A stretch of 64,000 nt of DNA from Paraburkholderia sp. BL10I2N1 (GCF_004361815.1 NZ_SNWA01000001.1:1054001-1118000), one strand, 5' to 3'. Numbered from the stretch's first letter, positions 36,600 to 48,889 are shown. Made by a program: numbers and translations. The notes: generated from the letters alone by a model not told the origin.

Positions 36600-36974
36600 T
36601 CAGTCGCCGTTCTGTTCGCGCTCGCGGCTTTTGCGCAGCGCCTTTTCCTCGATGCCCGACATGCCCTCACGACGCTCCAGTTCGGCGAGCACGTCAGCCG
36701 GGCCGAGATCGAAGTGCGAAAGCATCACGAGGCAATGAAACCACAGATCGGCCACTTCGGCGACCAGCGCCTTCGGCGCGCCGCCCTGACGCACGTCTTT
36801 GGCCGCCAGCACCACTTCGGTCGCTTCTTCGCCGATCTTCTTCAGCACGGCGTCGTCACCCTTGTGGAAAAGGCGCGAGACATACGAAGCGTCCGGGTTG
36901 CCGCCCTTGCGGCCATCGATGACCGCGGCGAGGCGCTGCAGCGTGTCGTTCGTCGATTGGGTGGATTGCGTCAT
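36600..36974 (-). CDS. hisE: Phosphoribosyl-ATP pyrophosphatase
   Basis: The 124-residue protein is a stand-alone HisE that hydrolyses phosphoribosyl-ATP to phosphoribosyl-AMP, step 2 of histidine synthesis. The all-alpha NTP-PPase motifs [16 protein letters not shown] and [13 protein letters not shown] contain the Glu and Asp residues that bind magnesium. Its ATG overlaps the hisI stop codon by 4 bp, so the two are translationally coupled. HisE and HisI are separate here, unlike the HisIE fusion of enteric bacteria. Confidence 0.95.
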   Translation of the reverse strand: MTQSTQSTNDTLQRLAAVIDGRKGGNPDASYVSRLFHKGDDAVLKKIGEEATEVVLAAKDVRQGGAPKALVAEVADLWFHCLVMLSHFDLGPADVLAELERREGMSGIEEKALRKSREREQNGD

Positions 36975-37378
36975 TTGTAAATGTGCTCGGGGTCTTTCAG
37001 CACGGGATCAACGGCAACCCAGCTGCCGTCGTCTGCCGAGCCTTCGAATTTCTGGAAAAAGCACGAGTGGCGTCCGGTGTGGCAGGCAATGCCCGACACC
37101 TGTTCGACCTTGAGCAGCACCACGTCTTCGTCGCAGTCGAGTCGCACTTCATGAACATGCTGGACGTGGCCCGACTCTTCCCCTTTGAACCACAGGCGCT
37201 GGCGCGAGCGCGAGAAGTACACGGCGCGGCCCAGTTCGATGGTTTTGGCGAGCGCTTCGCGGTTCATCCACGCGAACATCAGCACGTCGTTGGTGGCGGC
37301 TTCCTGGGCGATCACCGGCACAAGGCCATTCGCGTCCCATTTCACCTTGTCGAGCCAGTCTTCTGCAGCCGAATTCAC
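36971..37378 (-). CDS. hisI: Phosphoribosyl-AMP cyclohydrolase
   Basis: The 135-residue protein opens the purine ring of phosphoribosyl-AMP, step 3 of histidine synthesis. Zinc and magnesium ligands are seen in DCDED (81-85) and in CHTGRHSC (C99, C106). The segments [15 protein letters not shown] and [18 protein letters not shown] are family signatures. It overlaps hisF and hisE by 4 bp each. Confidence 0.96.
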   Translation of the reverse strand: MNSAAEDWLDKVKWDANGLVPVIAQEAATNDVLMFAWMNREALAKTIELGRAVYFSRSRQRLWFKGEESGHVQHVHEVRLDCDEDVVLLKVEQVSGIACHTGRHSCFFQKFEGSADDGSWVAVDPVLKDPEHIYK

Positions 37379-38151
37379 GTCAACCTCACCGAAATGCCCT
37401 GCTCCGCCATGAAGCGCTTCGCTTCGCCCACCGTGTGTTCACCGTAGTGGAAGATGCTCGCGGCGAGTACCGCGTCAGCATGGCCCTCCTTGATGCCGTC
37501 CGCGAGGTGCTGCAGCGAGCCGACACCACCCGAGGCGATGACCGGCACCGGCACCGCATCGGACACCGCGCGCGTCAGCGCCAGATCGAAGCCGCTCTTC
37601 GTGCCGTCACGATCCATGCTGGTGAGCAGGATTTCGCCCGCGCCGAGTTCCGCCATCCTGCGTGCCCATTCGACAGCGTCGAGGCCCGTGGCCTTGCGCC
37701 CACCATGCGTGAACACCTCCCAGCGCGGCGTTTCGCCGTCGGCAGACACGCGTTTCGCGTCGATCGCGACGACGATGCATTGCGAACCGTATTTATCGGT
37801 AGCGTCGCGCACGAGTTGCGGATTCGCTACGGCCGACGAATTCATGCTGATCTTGTCCGCGCCCGCGTTCAGGAGGCGCCGTACGTCTTCGACGGCGCGC
37901 ACGCCGCCGCCAACCGTCAGCGGAATGAATACCTGTGACGCCACCGCCTCGATGATCGGCAGGATCAGATCGCGCTGGTCGGACGTGGCGGTGATGTCGA
38001 GAAAGGTGAGCTCGTCGGCGCCCTGGTCGTCGTAGCGGCGCGCGATTTCGACCGGGTCGCCCGCGTCGCGCAGTTCGACGAAGTTGACGCCTTTGACTAC
38101 GCGTCCCGCCGTGACGTCGAGACAGGGGATGATGCGTTTAGCTAGAGCCAT
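37375..38151 (-). CDS. hisF: Imidazole glycerol phosphate synthase, cyclase subunit
   Basis: The 258-residue TIM-barrel enzyme uses ammonia from HisH to make imidazole glycerol phosphate and AICAR. The catalytic Asp near the N-terminus lies in [15 protein letters not shown] and the second in VVAIDAKR. Phosphate-binding loops [22 protein letters not shown] and [13 protein letters not shown] are intact. The ATG at 38151 begins the family's [12 protein letters not shown]; an upstream start at 38172 adds seven residues. A gap of 207 bases separates it from hisA, the largest in the his block, and holds no supported gene. Confidence 0.96.
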   Translation of the reverse strand: MALAKRIIPCLDVTAGRVVKGVNFVELRDAGDPVEIARRYDDQGADELTFLDITATSDQRDLILPIIEAVASQVFIPLTVGGGVRAVEDVRRLLNAGADKISMNSSAVANPQLVRDATDKYGSQCIVVAIDAKRVSADGETPRWEVFTHGGRKATGLDAVEWARRMAELGAGEILLTSMDRDGTKSGFDLALTRAVSDAVPVPVIASGGVGSLQHLADGIKEGHADAVLAASIFHYGEHTVGEAKRFMAEQGISVRLT

Positions 38152-38358
38152 GATCTTGCAAATTCTTGCCAATGCCGCTGGTGAAGCCGCTCCCAGGGAG
38201 CGGCTGGATGCCCGGGAAACGGACGGGTGGCGGCGCCTGTTACAAACTTGCTGGTTTGTGCGCAGGCCTGAACTTCGGGCCGCCTCAGTCCATTTCGGCC
38301 CGGCTCAGACCGCCGATGCCTGAGAAAGCCGTGGTTCACGCCAGACCTCGCGCGACGC

Positions 38359-39111
38359 TCAGGCGTCGTCCGATTCGCGCAGCCGGTCCGCGAGGGTCTG
38401 GGCCGCCGCGAAATCGAGATCGCCGGAGTAGATCGCGCGACCACAGATCACGCCCTCGATGCCCTCATCCTCGACTTCGCACAGCGATTCGATGTCGGCG
38501 AGGTTCGACAGGCCACCGCTCGCGATCACCGGGATCTTCACCGCACGCGCGAGGCGCACGGTTGCGTCGATGTTGATGCCCTGAAGCATGCCGTCGCGAC
38601 CGATATCGGTATAAATGATCGATTCGCAGCCGTAATCCTCGAACTTGCGCGCCAGATCCGCCACTTCGTGTCCGGTCAGCTTGCTCCAGCCGTCCGTGGC
38701 GACCTTGCCGTCTTTCGCGTCGAGCCCGACGATGATGTGGCCGCCGAATGCCGTGCAGGCGTCCTGCAGGAAGCCCGGGTTCTTCACGGCCGCCGTGCCG
38801 ATGATCACGTAGGACAGGCCGTCATCCAGATAGCGTTCGATCGTGTTCAGATCGCGGATACCCCCGCCCAGCTGGACAGGAATCTCGCCGCCGACCTCGT
38901 CGATGATCGCGCGGATCGCGTCTTCATTCCGGGGCTTGCCGGCGAACGCGCCGTTCAGGTCGACGAGATGCAGGCGCCGCGCGCCGCGCTCGACCCAATG
39001 TCGGGCCATTGCCGCCGGCTCCTCGGAAAAAATCGTCGCCTGGTCCATATCGCCTTGTTTGAGGCGTACACACTGACCGTCTTTCAGGTCGATGGCCGGA
39101 ATCAGCAGCAT
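38359..39111 (-). CDS. hisA: ProFAR isomerase (phosphoribosylformimino-AICAR-P isomerase)
   Basis: This 250-residue TIM-barrel enzyme catalyses the Amadori isomerisation of ProFAR to PRFAR, step 4 of histidine synthesis. The catalytic Asp8 lies in [16 protein letters not shown] and the second Asp in [10 protein letters not shown]. Phosphate-binding motifs [14 protein letters not shown] and [12 protein letters not shown] are present. The ATG at 39111 starts the conserved MLLIPAIDL; an in-frame ATG at 39153 would add 14 residues. A small open frame overlapping the hisH end lies upstream. Confidence 0.96.
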   Translation of the reverse strand: MLLIPAIDLKDGQCVRLKQGDMDQATIFSEEPAAMARHWVERGARRLHLVDLNGAFAGKPRNEDAIRAIIDEVGGEIPVQLGGGIRDLNTIERYLDDGLSYVIIGTAAVKNPGFLQDACTAFGGHIIVGLDAKDGKVATDGWSKLTGHEVADLARKFEDYGCESIIYTDIGRDGMLQGINIDATVRLARAVKIPVIASGGLSNLADIESLCEVEDEGIEGVICGRAIYSGDLDFAAAQTLADRLRESDDA

Positions 39112-39190
39112 AGCAATCGGGTGGTGTCTGGGAAGAAAATGGAAAGACGGCATCGGGACGAGGCGGGAAGCCTCGACCGGCGCCGTTTCG

Positions 39191-39307
39191 CTAGTTTAGT
39201 ACAACTCTTTCGGCGCCCTTGCTGGCATCAACCGGGTTCGGATCCATGCCACGACCGTCCATGCCCGATTGGGCATCTTCGACAGAAGGGAAACGAATGG
39301 CGCTCAT
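39191..39307 (-). CDS. Small 38-aa open frame coupled to hisH (candidate)
   Basis: A 38-codon frame starts with an ATG that overlaps the hisH TGA by 4 bp (ATGA), the same coupling seen between other genes of this operon, and ends in TAG 80 bases before hisA. The product starts [20 protein letters not shown] and is hydrophilic, without membrane or signal segment. I recognise no family. The coupled start favours translation, but so short a frame may be chance or a remnant. It explains the spacing between hisH and hisA. Confidence 0.4.
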   Translation of the reverse strand: MSAIRFPSVEDAQSGMDGRGMDPNPVDASKGAERVVLN

Positions 39308-39945
39308 GGGTTCCAGTGCACGAAATTACGATACACGCGCAGCCCGGTGTCGGCGCTCTTTTCCGGATGGAATTGGGTCGCAAAGATGTTATCCCGCGCC
39401 ACCGCCGAGGTAAAGGGTACGCCATACACGGTTTCGCCCGCCGTATGTGCCGCATTCTCCGGCACGACGTAGTAGCTGTGCACGAAGTAGAAGAACGCGC
39501 CGTCCGGCACGCCGTCCCACAGCGGATGGGGCTGCGCCTGACGCACGCGGTTCCAGCCCATTTGCGGCACCTTGAAGCGCGAACCGTCGTCCTGCAACTG
39601 GCCGTCCAGCTCGAAGCGCACCACCTTGCCCGGCAACAGACCGAGCCCGCGGGTGTCGCCTTCGGCGCTCCAGTCGAACAGCATCTGCTCTCCAACGCAC
39701 ACGCCCATCAACGGCTTTGTGCGCGACGCTTCGATGACCGCTTCCTGCAGCCCCGACTCTCCGAGGCAGCGCATGCAGTCGGGCATCGCACCCTGGCCGG
39801 GCAGCACGACGCGGTCCGCGGCCCGGATCGCTTCCGGACGGTCGACGATCGCCACCTCCGCCTCCGGCGCGGCTTTCCTCAACGCCTGCGCCACCGAGCG
39901 CAGGTTGCCCATGCCGTAATCCACAATCGCAATTGAAGTTTTCAT
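39304..39945 (-). CDS. hisH: Imidazole glycerol phosphate synthase, glutaminase subunit
   Basis: The 213-residue class I glutamine amidotransferase supplies ammonia to HisF. The nucleophile C83 lies in [14 protein letters not shown], and the catalytic His-Glu pair in [11 protein letters not shown] near the C-terminus. The N-terminal [12 protein letters not shown] is a HisH signature. Its start overlaps the marC stop codon by 4 bp (ATGA), and a small open frame overlaps its own stop. Confidence 0.96.
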   Translation of the reverse strand: MKTSIAIVDYGMGNLRSVAQALRKAAPEAEVAIVDRPEAIRAADRVVLPGQGAMPDCMRCLGESGLQEAVIEASRTKPLMGVCVGEQMLFDWSAEGDTRGLGLLPGKVVRFELDGQLQDDGSRFKVPQMGWNRVRQAQPHPLWDGVPDGAFFYFVHSYYVVPENAAHTAGETVYGVPFTSAVARDNIFATQFHPEKSADTGLRVYRNFVHWNP

Positions 39946-40562
39946 CTCAAGTTAGGCAGCAACGCCTTCAATCCGTCGACGATGAATTCCACCGCCAGCG
40001 CCGACAACATCAAACCCATAAGCCGCGTACCGATATTGATACCTGTGCGACCGATCCAGCGGGCGATCGGTTCGGCAAGCCGCAGCGAAAAAAAACAGAT
40101 CACCGCGAGCAGCGCGCCGATTGCTACAAGACTAACCCGGTCGTACCAATGATGGAAATTAGCCGAATAGACGATGACGGTGCTGATCGAACCTGGCCCG
40201 GTCAAAAGCGGAATCGCCAGCGGCACGACCGCGATGTTGTCCTTCAGCTCCGCTTCGTGGCGCTCTTCGGGCGTCGAGCGGCTGTTGCCGATCTGCGCAT
40301 TGAGCATGCTGATCGCCATCAGCAGCATGATGATGCCCCCGCCCACTTCGAGCGAGCCCACCGAAATGCCGAAGAAACTGATGATCTGCTGCCCGAGCAG
40401 CGTCGTCACGGCGATCACGCAGAACACCGAAATCGACGCGATGCGGATCGTCCTGCGCCGCTCATCGTCGGACTGCTGCGACGTCAGGCTCATGAAGAAC
40501 GGGATGGCGCCGATCGGATTGATCAGCGCCAGCAGCGAAATAAACGACTTGATGATATCCAT
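39942..40562 (-). CDS. MarC-family integral membrane protein
   Basis: The 206-residue inner-membrane protein has six hydrophobic segments, including [20 protein letters not shown] near the start and [20 protein letters not shown] in the middle, both typical of the MarC/UPF0056 family. Despite the name, a role in multiple antibiotic resistance is not supported for MarC; function is unknown. It is inserted between hisB and hisH and overlaps hisH by 4 bp. This placement is common in betaproteobacteria and does not imply a role in histidine synthesis. ATG 40562 is chosen over 40589 by homology. Confidence 0.9.
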   Translation of the reverse strand: MDIIKSFISLLALINPIGAIPFFMSLTSQQSDDERRRTIRIASISVFCVIAVTTLLGQQIISFFGISVGSLEVGGGIIMLLMAISMLNAQIGNSRSTPEERHEAELKDNIAVVPLAIPLLTGPGSISTVIVYSANFHHWYDRVSLVAIGALLAVICFFSLRLAEPIARWIGRTGINIGTRLMGLMLSALAVEFIVDGLKALLPNLR

Positions 40563-40607
40563 CGCAAGCCGGCGCGCGGGCACGCGCAACCGGTCCGGTG
40601 TGTCTGC

Positions 40608-41195
40608 TTACAGACTTCCCTTGGTCGACGGAATCTGCCCCGCCGCGCGTTCGTCCAGTTCGACGGCCATCCGCAGCGCCCGGCCGAAGGCCTTGAACAC
40701 CGTTTCCATCTGGTGATGGGCATTCAGGCCGCGCAGGTTGTCGATATGGAGGGTCACGCCCGCGTGGTTCACAAAGCCGCGGAAGAATTCGATGGAAAGG
40801 TCGACGTCGAACGTGCCGATTCGTGCGCGCGTGAACGGCACGTGGAATTCGAGGCCGGGACGGCCGGAAAAGTCGATCACGACGCGCGACAGCGCCTCGT
40901 CGAGCGGCACGTATGAATGGCCGTAGCGGCGGATGCCCTTGCGGTCACCGATCGCTTTCGCGACCGCCTGACCCAGCGTGATGCCGGTGTCTTCGACGGT
41001 GTGATGGTCGTCGATATGCAGGTCGCCATGCGCTTCGATGTCGAGATCGATCAATCCATGCCGCGCGATCTGGTCGAGCATGTGGTCGAGGAACGGCACG
41101 CCGGTGGCCAGCTTCTGCTGACCGGTGCCGTCCAGATTGATCTTCACACGGATCTGCGTTTCGCTGGTGTTGCGAACGACTTCCGCCTGGCGCAT
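40608..41195 (-). CDS. hisB: Imidazoleglycerol-phosphate dehydratase
   Basis: The 195-residue protein is the monofunctional dehydratase of step 6 of histidine synthesis, without the phosphatase domain of the enteric HisB. The metal-binding histidine motifs are [24 protein letters not shown] and [19 protein letters not shown], all complete. The N-terminus [18 protein letters not shown] is standard. It lies 45 bases before marC. The separate histidinol-phosphate phosphatase is not in the window. Confidence 0.97.
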   Translation of the reverse strand: MRQAEVVRNTSETQIRVKINLDGTGQQKLATGVPFLDHMLDQIARHGLIDLDIEAHGDLHIDDHHTVEDTGITLGQAVAKAIGDRKGIRRYGHSYVPLDEALSRVVIDFSGRPGLEFHVPFTRARIGTFDVDLSIEFFRGFVNHAGVTLHIDNLRGLNAHHQMETVFKAFGRALRMAVELDERAAGQIPSTKGSL

Positions 41196-41249
41196 GGGAA
41201 TTCCTTGAATCGAGCTAGAAAATGGGGGGTGTCGGGGAACGCGGGCGGC

Positions 41250-42320
41250 TCAATGCAGCACGAGTTTCAGCGCGGCGAGCAACTGGGCGTTTTCTTCAGG
41301 AGATCCGACCGTCAGACGCACACAATTCGCCAGCAATGGGTGCATTTTACTCACGTTTTTGATCAAGATCCGCGCGGCGAGCAGCGTCTCGAACAGGATC
41401 GAAGCGTCTGGCACGCGCACCAGCAGGAAATTGCCCGCGCTCGGGAAAACTTCAGCCCCCGGCAATTCACCAACCGCCTCGGCCAGTTTTGCTCTTTCTG
41501 CGCGCAACCCGGTGGCCTGATCGTCGAGCACATCGATGTGATCGAGCAGGAAGCTGGCGGCCGCCTGCGTGAGCACGTTCACGTTGTACGGCGGGCGCAC
41601 CTTGTCGATCTCGGTGAGCCATGCACTCCGGCCGGCCAGATAGCCAAGGCGGATACCCGCGAGACCGAGCTTCGACACCGTGCGCATCACGACGACGTTG
41701 TCGAACTGATCCGCGCGCGGCAGCCAGCTTTGCTGCGCGAACGGCTGATAGGCCTCGTCGATCACGACGAGGCTCCGGTTCGCCGCAGCGATGATGCGCT
41801 CCATGTCGGCTTCGTCGTACAGCGTGCCGGTCGGATTGTTCGGATAGGCCAGATAGACGATCGCCGGTTGGTGCTCCGCGATCGCCGCGAGCATCGCGTC
41901 CGTATCGAGCGTGAAGTCGGCTTTCAACGGCACGCCGATGAACTCCTGATGCGCGAACTTCGCCGATATCTGATACATAACGAAGCCCGGCACCGGCGCA
42001 AGCACCTTCGCGCCGGGAATCGCGCTGGCCACCGAGATCATGCTGATGATCTCGTCAGAGCCATTGCCAAGCAGGACATCGCACCCCGCCGGCACGCTCA
42101 TTACACGCTTGATCTTCTCGATCAGCGCTTCCGGGCGGGGTGCGGGATAGCGGTTCAGCGCGACGCCGGCGAGGTGTTCGCCGAGATGCGCGGCCAGCAC
42201 GGGGGGCAATGGAAACGGATTTTCCATCGCGTCCAGCTTGATAAAACCCGTCGCGTCCGGCACGGGATAGCTCGTCATCGCGAGCACGTCGCGGCGAATG
42301 ATGTCTTGTGGCGTCGTCAT
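41250..42320 (-). CDS. hisC: Histidinol-phosphate aminotransferase
   Basis: The 356-residue PLP enzyme (fold type I) makes histidinol phosphate from imidazole acetol phosphate. PLP lysine K217 lies in [22 protein letters not shown] at 161-165 and [10 protein letters not shown] are conserved. Start at 42320 ([15 protein letters not shown]) is preferred to an in-frame ATG at 42359 that adds 13 Ala/Pro-rich residues. It follows hisD after about 100 bases. Confidence 0.96.
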   Translation of the reverse strand: MTTPQDIIRRDVLAMTSYPVPDATGFIKLDAMENPFPLPPVLAAHLGEHLAGVALNRYPAPRPEALIEKIKRVMSVPAGCDVLLGNGSDEIISMISVASAIPGAKVLAPVPGFVMYQISAKFAHQEFIGVPLKADFTLDTDAMLAAIAEHQPAIVYLAYPNNPTGTLYDEADMERIIAAANRSLVVIDEAYQPFAQQSWLPRADQFDNVVVMRTVSKLGLAGIRLGYLAGRSAWLTEIDKVRPPYNVNVLTQAAASFLLDHIDVLDDQATGLRAERAKLAEAVGELPGAEVFPSAGNFLLVRVPDASILFETLLAARILIKNVSKMHPLLANCVRLTVGSPEENAQLLAALKLVLH

Positions 42321-42423
42321 GATGTGGGGAGCCGGCGCGCGCGGCGCGCCGGCTGACATGGGCGGCCCGCTGGCCGCCCTGGTTGGTCTCAGTATCTTGT
42401 TATCTGTGCGACGTGTCGTGCGC

Positions 42424-43746
42424 TCAGCCGGTCTGCTTCATCCGGTATTCGGCGCTGCGTGCGTGCGCCTGAAGGCCTTCGCCATACGCCAGCTCAGCCG
42501 CGATCTCACCTAAAGTCTGCGCGCCCTCCGCGCTGACCTCGATCACGCTGGACCGCTTGAAGAAATCATAGACGCCGAGCGGCGACGAGAACCGTGCGGT
42601 ACGAGACGTAGGCAGCACGTGATTTGGCCCCGCGCAGTAATCGCCGAGACTCTCGCTCGTGTAGCGGCCAAGGAAGATCGCCCCTGCATGGCGGATCAGG
42701 TTGCCCCACTGATGCGGTTCCAGCGCCGAGATTTCGAGGTGCTCCGGCGCGATCTCGTTGGCGATCGCGCAGGCTTCCGCCATGTCGCGCACCTTGACGA
42801 GCGCGCCGCGCCCTTCGAGCGATGCGCGGATCACGTCCTGGCGCGGCATCGTGGGCAGCAGTTCGTCGATGGCGTCCTTCACGCGACCGATGAACGCGTC
42901 GTCCGGACACAGCAGGATCGACTGCGCGAGTTCGTCGTGCTCGGCCTGCGAGAACAGGTCCATCGCGACCCAGCGCGGATCGGTGGTGCCGTCGCATAGC
43001 ACGAGGATCTCCGACGGCCCGGCGATCATGTCGATGCCGACCGTGCCGAACACGCGGCGTTTCGCCGAGGCGACATACGCATTGCCCGGGCCGCAGATCT
43101 TGTCGACCGCCGGCACGGTTTCTGTACCGTACGCGAGCGCGGCCACCGCCTGCGCGCCGCCGATCGTGAATACCCGGTCGACGCCGCCCAGCAGCGCCGC
43201 CGCCAGCACGAGCGGATTCTTCACGCCGTCCGGCGTCGGCACCACCATGACAATCTCGCGCACGCCAGCGACGCGCGCCGGAATCGCGTTCATCAGCACC
43301 GACGACGGATAGGCTGCCTTGCCACCCGGCACATAGATACCGGCGCGATCGAGCGGCGTTACCTTCTGGCCGAGCACGGTGCCGTCGGCTTCCGTGTAGT
43401 GCCAGCTATGGCTGCCGCATTCGATCTTCTGCTTCTCGTGATACCCGCGCACGCGCGCGGCGGCCGCTTCGAGCGACGCCCGGCGCTTCGGTTCGAGGCT
43501 TTCGAGTGCCGCGTCCAGTTCCGACATCGGCAGTTCGAGCGCGGCGACGTTTTGCGCGTCGAGACGGTCGAAGCGGTTCGTGTAATCGAGCACGGCGGCA
43601 TCGCCGCGGGCCTTCACGTCGGCCAGGATCTGCGCGACCGAGCGCTCGATCGCTTCATCCTCGCTCGCCTCGAACGCGAGCACCGCGTGCAGCGCGCGAC
43701 GAAAATCAGCGGCGCTGGAATCGAGTTTGCGAATCTTGATAGACAT
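42424..43746 (-). CDS. hisD: Histidinol dehydrogenase
   Basis: The 440-residue zinc enzyme oxidises histidinol to histidine in two NAD-dependent steps. Family motifs include [69 protein letters not shown] (with Gln and His zinc ligands) and [10 protein letters not shown]. The ATG at 43746 ([15 protein letters not shown]) gives the usual length; an ATG at 43851 would add 35 Arg/Thr-rich residues. It follows hisG after 37 bases. Confidence 0.97.
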   Translation of the reverse strand: MSIKIRKLDSSAADFRRALHAVLAFEASEDEAIERSVAQILADVKARGDAAVLDYTNRFDRLDAQNVAALELPMSELDAALESLEPKRRASLEAAAARVRGYHEKQKIECGSHSWHYTEADGTVLGQKVTPLDRAGIYVPGGKAAYPSSVLMNAIPARVAGVREIVMVVPTPDGVKNPLVLAAALLGGVDRVFTIGGAQAVAALAYGTETVPAVDKICGPGNAYVASAKRRVFGTVGIDMIAGPSEILVLCDGTTDPRWVAMDLFSQAEHDELAQSILLCPDDAFIGRVKDAIDELLPTMPRQDVIRASLEGRGALVKVRDMAEACAIANEIAPEHLEISALEPHQWGNLIRHAGAIFLGRYTSESLGDYCAGPNHVLPTSRTARFSSPLGVYDFFKRSSVIEVSAEGAQTLGEIAAELAYGEGLQAHARSAEYRMKQTG

Positions 43747-43783
43747 ACGGGTATCCGTTTCGGTAAAACGCGCGGGCAATTCG

Positions 43784-45864
<2,081 letters not shown>

Positions 45865-46104
45865 TTACGCGTTTTGCCATTCGGCGGGCGTCAGCGTTTT
45901 CATGCTGAGCGCATGGATTTCCTGTTTCATGCGGTCGCCGAGCGCCGCATAAACGAGTTGATGGCGCTGGATCAGACGCTTGCCTTCAAAGCTCGGGGAA
46001 ACGATCGTCGCAAAGAAATGCTGACCGTCACCTTCGACTTCGAGATGCTGGCAGGCGAGGCCCGCTGCGATGTAGTCCTTGACCTGTTCGGGAGTCGGCA
46101 ACAT
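45865..46104 (-). CDS. BolA/IbaG-family protein
   Basis: The 79-residue protein has the BolA fold: VKDYIAAGLACQHLEVEGDG, HFFATIVSPSFEGKRLIQRH and a C-terminal MKQEIHALSMKTLTPAEW helix. It resembles IbaG (YrbA), the BolA paralogue next to murA in enteric bacteria; the same position holds here. BolA proteins pair with CGFS glutaredoxins to handle [2Fe-2S] clusters, and such a glutaredoxin (grxD) is present at 2.5 kb. ATG 46104 is chosen by homology. Confidence 0.9.
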   Translation of the reverse strand: MLPTPEQVKDYIAAGLACQHLEVEGDGQHFFATIVSPSFEGKRLIQRHQLVYAALGDRMKQEIHALSMKTLTPAEWQNA

Positions 46105-46117
46105 GGAATGCTCCTCG

Positions 46118-46873
46118 TCAGTGGCGCAGCTTGTAGCCGGATGCGAGCATACGCATCGCCAGCACGGCCAGCACCACAAAGAAACCGCCGACAATCGCGA
46201 GGCTCACGAGCGGATTGATATCCGACATCCCGAAGAAGCCGTAGCGAAAGCCGTCGATCATGTAGAAAAAAGGATTCAGCCGCGACACTTCGCGCCACAC
46301 CGGCGGCAACGTATGCGTCGAGTAGAACACGCCCGAAAGGAACGTGAGCGGCATGATAAGGAAGTTCTGGAACGCGGCGAGCTGGTCGAACTTCTCGGCC
46401 CAGATGCCGGCGATCAAGCCCAGCGTACCGAGGATCGCCGAGCCCAGCACCGCGAACCCGACGATGAAGAACGGCGCGGTGAAGCTGACCGGGATGAACC
46501 AGATCGTCACGATGAACACGCCGAAGCCGACCGCGAGCCCGCGCACCACCGAAGCCAGCACGTACGCACCGTACATCTCCCAGTGCGACAGCGGCGGCAG
46601 CAGCACGAACACCAGATTGCCGGTGATTTTCGACTGGATCAGCGACGACGAACTGTTCGCGAACGCGTTCTGCAACACGCTCATCATGACGAGCCCCGGA
46701 ATCAGGAAGCTCGTGTACCCGACGCCCGGATAGACCTGCACATGATCGCGCAACGCGTGGCCGAAGATGGTCAGATACAGCAGCGCGGTGATCACCGGTG
46801 CAAGAACGGTCTGGAACGACACCTTCCAGAACCGCAGGATTTCCTTGTAAAACAGCGTGCGAAAACCGCTCAT
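46118..46873 (-). CDS. ABC-2 type exporter permease (YadH-like)
   Basis: The 251-residue inner-membrane protein has six hydrophobic segments and the ABC-2 membrane domain (TLFYKEILRFWKVSFQTVLA, LMPLTFLSGVFYSTHTLPP). It is the permease partner of the ATPase just upstream, whose stop codon it overlaps by 4 bp. The pair resembles E. coli YadG/YadH, of unknown substrate. Start at 46873 (MSGFRTLFYKEI) is preferred to 46981. Its place between mlaB and bolA suggests an envelope role, which is an inference. Confidence 0.88.
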   Translation of the reverse strand: MSGFRTLFYKEILRFWKVSFQTVLAPVITALLYLTIFGHALRDHVQVYPGVGYTSFLIPGLVMMSVLQNAFANSSSSLIQSKITGNLVFVLLPPLSHWEMYGAYVLASVVRGLAVGFGVFIVTIWFIPVSFTAPFFIVGFAVLGSAILGTLGLIAGIWAEKFDQLAAFQNFLIMPLTFLSGVFYSTHTLPPVWREVSRLNPFFYMIDGFRYGFFGMSDINPLVSLAIVGGFFVVLAVLAMRMLASGYKLRH

Positions 46874-47796
46874 GCAAGCCCCTCGATCACTTCCGGACCG
46901 TTCATCACCTGGACAAACACATCTTCGAGGTCGGCCTTGCGAACCTCGATTTCTTCGAATGTACAGCCCGCCGCGCGGCACTGCGCGAGAATCCGTTCGA
47001 CGTCGTCATAACTCGCAAGACGCAGCAGATGCTGACGGCTCTGGATGTTGTGCGGATCGACTTCAAGCGAGCGCAACTCGGACGGCAATGCTCCCCCGGC
47101 AAAGCGCACGAAAAGCTGCAGGCCCGCAAAGCGCTGCAACAACGCGCTGGTGCGTTCGAGCGCGACGACTTCACCACGGCGCAACATCGCAATGCGGTCG
47201 CACAGCGACTCGGCTTCTTCCAGGTAGTGGGTCGTCAGTACGATCGTGTGGCCTTCGCGGTTCAAACGCGAAATGAATTTCCACAGCGTCTGACGCAACT
47301 CGACATCGACGCCCGCGGTCGGCTCGTCGAGCACGATCACTGGCGGCCGGTGAACCAGCGCCTGCGCGACCAGCACGCGACGCTTCATCCCGCCCGACAG
47401 CGCGCGCATGTTGGCGTCGGCCTTTTCGGTGAGGTCGAGATTGGCCATCACTTCGTCGATCCACGCGTCGTTGTTGCGCAGCCCGTAATAGCCCGACTGG
47501 ATGCGCAGGGTCTCGCGAACGGTGAAGAACGGATCGAACACGAGTTCCTGCGGAACGACGCCGAGCGCGCGACGCGCGTCGCGGAAATCGTCGACCACGT
47601 CGTGGCCGCGCACGGCGATCGAGCCTTCGTCGGCGCGCGCGAGACCGGCAAGGATGCTGATGAGCGTCGTCTTGCCTGCGCCGTTCGGACCGAGCAGTCC
47701 GAAAAACTCGCCTTCTTCGACTGAGAGGCTGACGCCCTTGAGCGCCTGCAGATCCTTGTAGCGCTTCTTGACGTTACGGATTTCTATGGCTGGCAT
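46870..47796 (-). CDS. ABC exporter ATP-binding protein (YadG-like)
   Basis: The 308-residue ATPase has Walker A GPNGAGKTT (residues 36-44), the signature LSGGMKRRVLVAQAL, Walker B PPVIVLDEPTAGVD and an H-loop TTHYLEEAESLCDRI. This is the drug/lipid-exporter class with a C-terminal extension of about 80 residues. It works with the ABC-2 permease encoded downstream. A hairpin terminator and a possible TATAAT box lie upstream, so this pair may have its own promoter separate from the mla genes. Confidence 0.9.
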   Translation of the reverse strand: MPAIEIRNVKKRYKDLQALKGVSLSVEEGEFFGLLGPNGAGKTTLISILAGLARADEGSIAVRGHDVVDDFRDARRALGVVPQELVFDPFFTVRETLRIQSGYYGLRNNDAWIDEVMANLDLTEKADANMRALSGGMKRRVLVAQALVHRPPVIVLDEPTAGVDVELRQTLWKFISRLNREGHTIVLTTHYLEEAESLCDRIAMLRRGEVVALERTSALLQRFAGLQLFVRFAGGALPSELRSLEVDPHNIQSRQHLLRLASYDDVERILAQCRAAGCTFEEIEVRKADLEDVFVQVMNGPEVIEGLA

Positions 47797-47858
47797 GACT
47801 GTGCGCCGCTTTGGATCGCGGTGCCGGATAGGTGCGCAAAGTGCGGAGAAAAACGAAA

Positions 47859-47881
47859 TTGGGGCCGGTTGAAAGCCCCAA
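47859..47881 (-). terminator. Hairpin terminator between mlaB and the ABC genes
   Basis: TTGGGGC (47859-47865) pairs with GCCCCAA (47875-47881). Read on the minus strand it is followed by TTTCGTTTTT, a Rho-independent pattern. It lies about 77 bases after mlaB. A TATAAT-like hexamer just upstream (ATTATA on plus, 47892-47897) could be a promoter; the hairpin would then sit at the 5' end of the ABC transcript and might act as an attenuator. Confidence 0.6.
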
Positions 47882-47957
47882 AAAACGTTTGATTATAGGA
47901 CAAAGTCGGACGGACCGACCTGGCCCTACAGAAGGGAAAGGAAAGACGCGTGGAGCG

Positions 47958-48263
47958 TCAATGTCGCGCCGACAGGAGGATATCGACGCCGTAGGCAAGC
48001 GCGAGGCTGGCAAGACCAGCCGGCAGGTTGACGATTTCGAGCGGGGCGCCGCGTTTGTGCGCGGCGCGCTGCCACGCGAGCAGCACGGCTAGCGCAGACG
48101 AATCGAACTGCGTGAGCGGCGCGCAGTCGACGCCGGTCGCGCCGCCGGCGATACGTTCGAGACCCGCCGCGAGCGCTGCTTTCGCGCTCGCGTGGGTCAA
48201 CGTGGCGCCGGTTTCGAACCGGCTCACGACGCGCGTGACGTCATGATTCACGACGCTATTCAC
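47958..48263 (-). CDS. mlaB: MlaB, STAS-domain subunit of the Mla transporter
   Basis: The 101-residue cytoplasmic protein is a lone STAS domain (VDCAPLTQFDSSALAVLLAW with the conserved Ser-Ser of MlaB, then IVNLPAGLASLALAYGVD). MlaB stabilises the MlaFE ABC complex. The start is a GTG overlapping the mlaC stop codon as GTGA (4 bp); another GTG four codons later is possible. It is the last gene of the mlaFEDACB group. Confidence 0.85.
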   Translation of the reverse strand: MNSVVNHDVTRVVSRFETGATLTHASAKAALAAGLERIAGGATGVDCAPLTQFDSSALAVLLAWQRAAHKRGAPLEIVNLPAGLASLALAYGVDILLSARH

Positions 48264-48889
48264 GACGATTTGCTCGCAGCAAGCTGCTGGTTTCGTTGCG
48301 TGAGGAACTGGACCAGTCCGTCGATGCCATGCTGCTGGATCTGCTCGTTGAACTGCTGTTGATATGCCTGGATCAGCCATGCGCCAAGCACGTTGATGTC
48401 GTACACGCGCCAGCCTTGCGGCGTTTTGTACAGGCGGTAATCGAGTTCGATCGGCTGGCCGTTGTTCATCACGATCGAGCGCACGACGACATCGGTGTCG
48501 TCCGGGTTCGCGCGGAACGGCTTGTACTGGATCTGCTGGTCCCGCACCTGCGCGAGCGCACCTGAATATGTACGGATCAGCAGCATCTTGAACTGCTCGA
48601 TAATCTGCGTCTGCTGGTCAGGCGTGGCTGCACGCCAGTTGCGGCCCATCGCCAGCTGCGTAGTGCGGCGGAAGTCCATGTACGGCAGGATCTTCTCGTT
48701 GACGAGCCTGGTGATCTGGCTGATGTCGCCGGACTGGATCGATTTGTCGGCGCGGATTGCATCGATCACCTGGCCGGTCACGGTTTTGACCATGCCGTCG
48801 GGCGAATTGGTATCGACAGTTTGCGCAAATGCTGCGCTACCGAACGAAAAAAACGCGGCGAACAGCGGAAAGAGAAAGAATTTTTTCAT
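48260..48889 (-). CDS. mlaC: MlaC, periplasmic phospholipid carrier
   Basis: The 209-residue protein has a signal peptide (MKKFFLFPLFAAFFSFGSAA, cleaved after AFAQ) and the Tol_Tol_Ttg2/MlaC domain: DFRRTTQLAMGRNWRAATPD, QFKMLLIRTYSGAL, YRLYKTPQGWRVYDINV. MlaC carries phospholipid between the MlaA outer-membrane site and the MlaFEDB complex. ATG 48889 is chosen over 48940 because the signal peptide starts there. Confidence 0.94.
   Translation of the reverse strand: MKKFFLFPLFAAFFSFGSAAFAQTVDTNSPDGMVKTVTGQVIDAIRADKSIQSGDISQITRLVNEKILPYMDFRRTTQLAMGRNWRAATPDQQTQIIEQFKMLLIRTYSGALAQVRDQQIQYKPFRANPDDTDVVVRSIVMNNGQPIELDYRLYKTPQGWRVYDINVLGAWLIQAYQQQFNEQIQQHGIDGLVQFLTQRNQQLAASKSS

Noticed and set aside
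40917..42356. 479-codon plus-strand open frame across hisB and hisC
   Set aside because: It covers two well-supported genes in antisense and has no recognisable domain.
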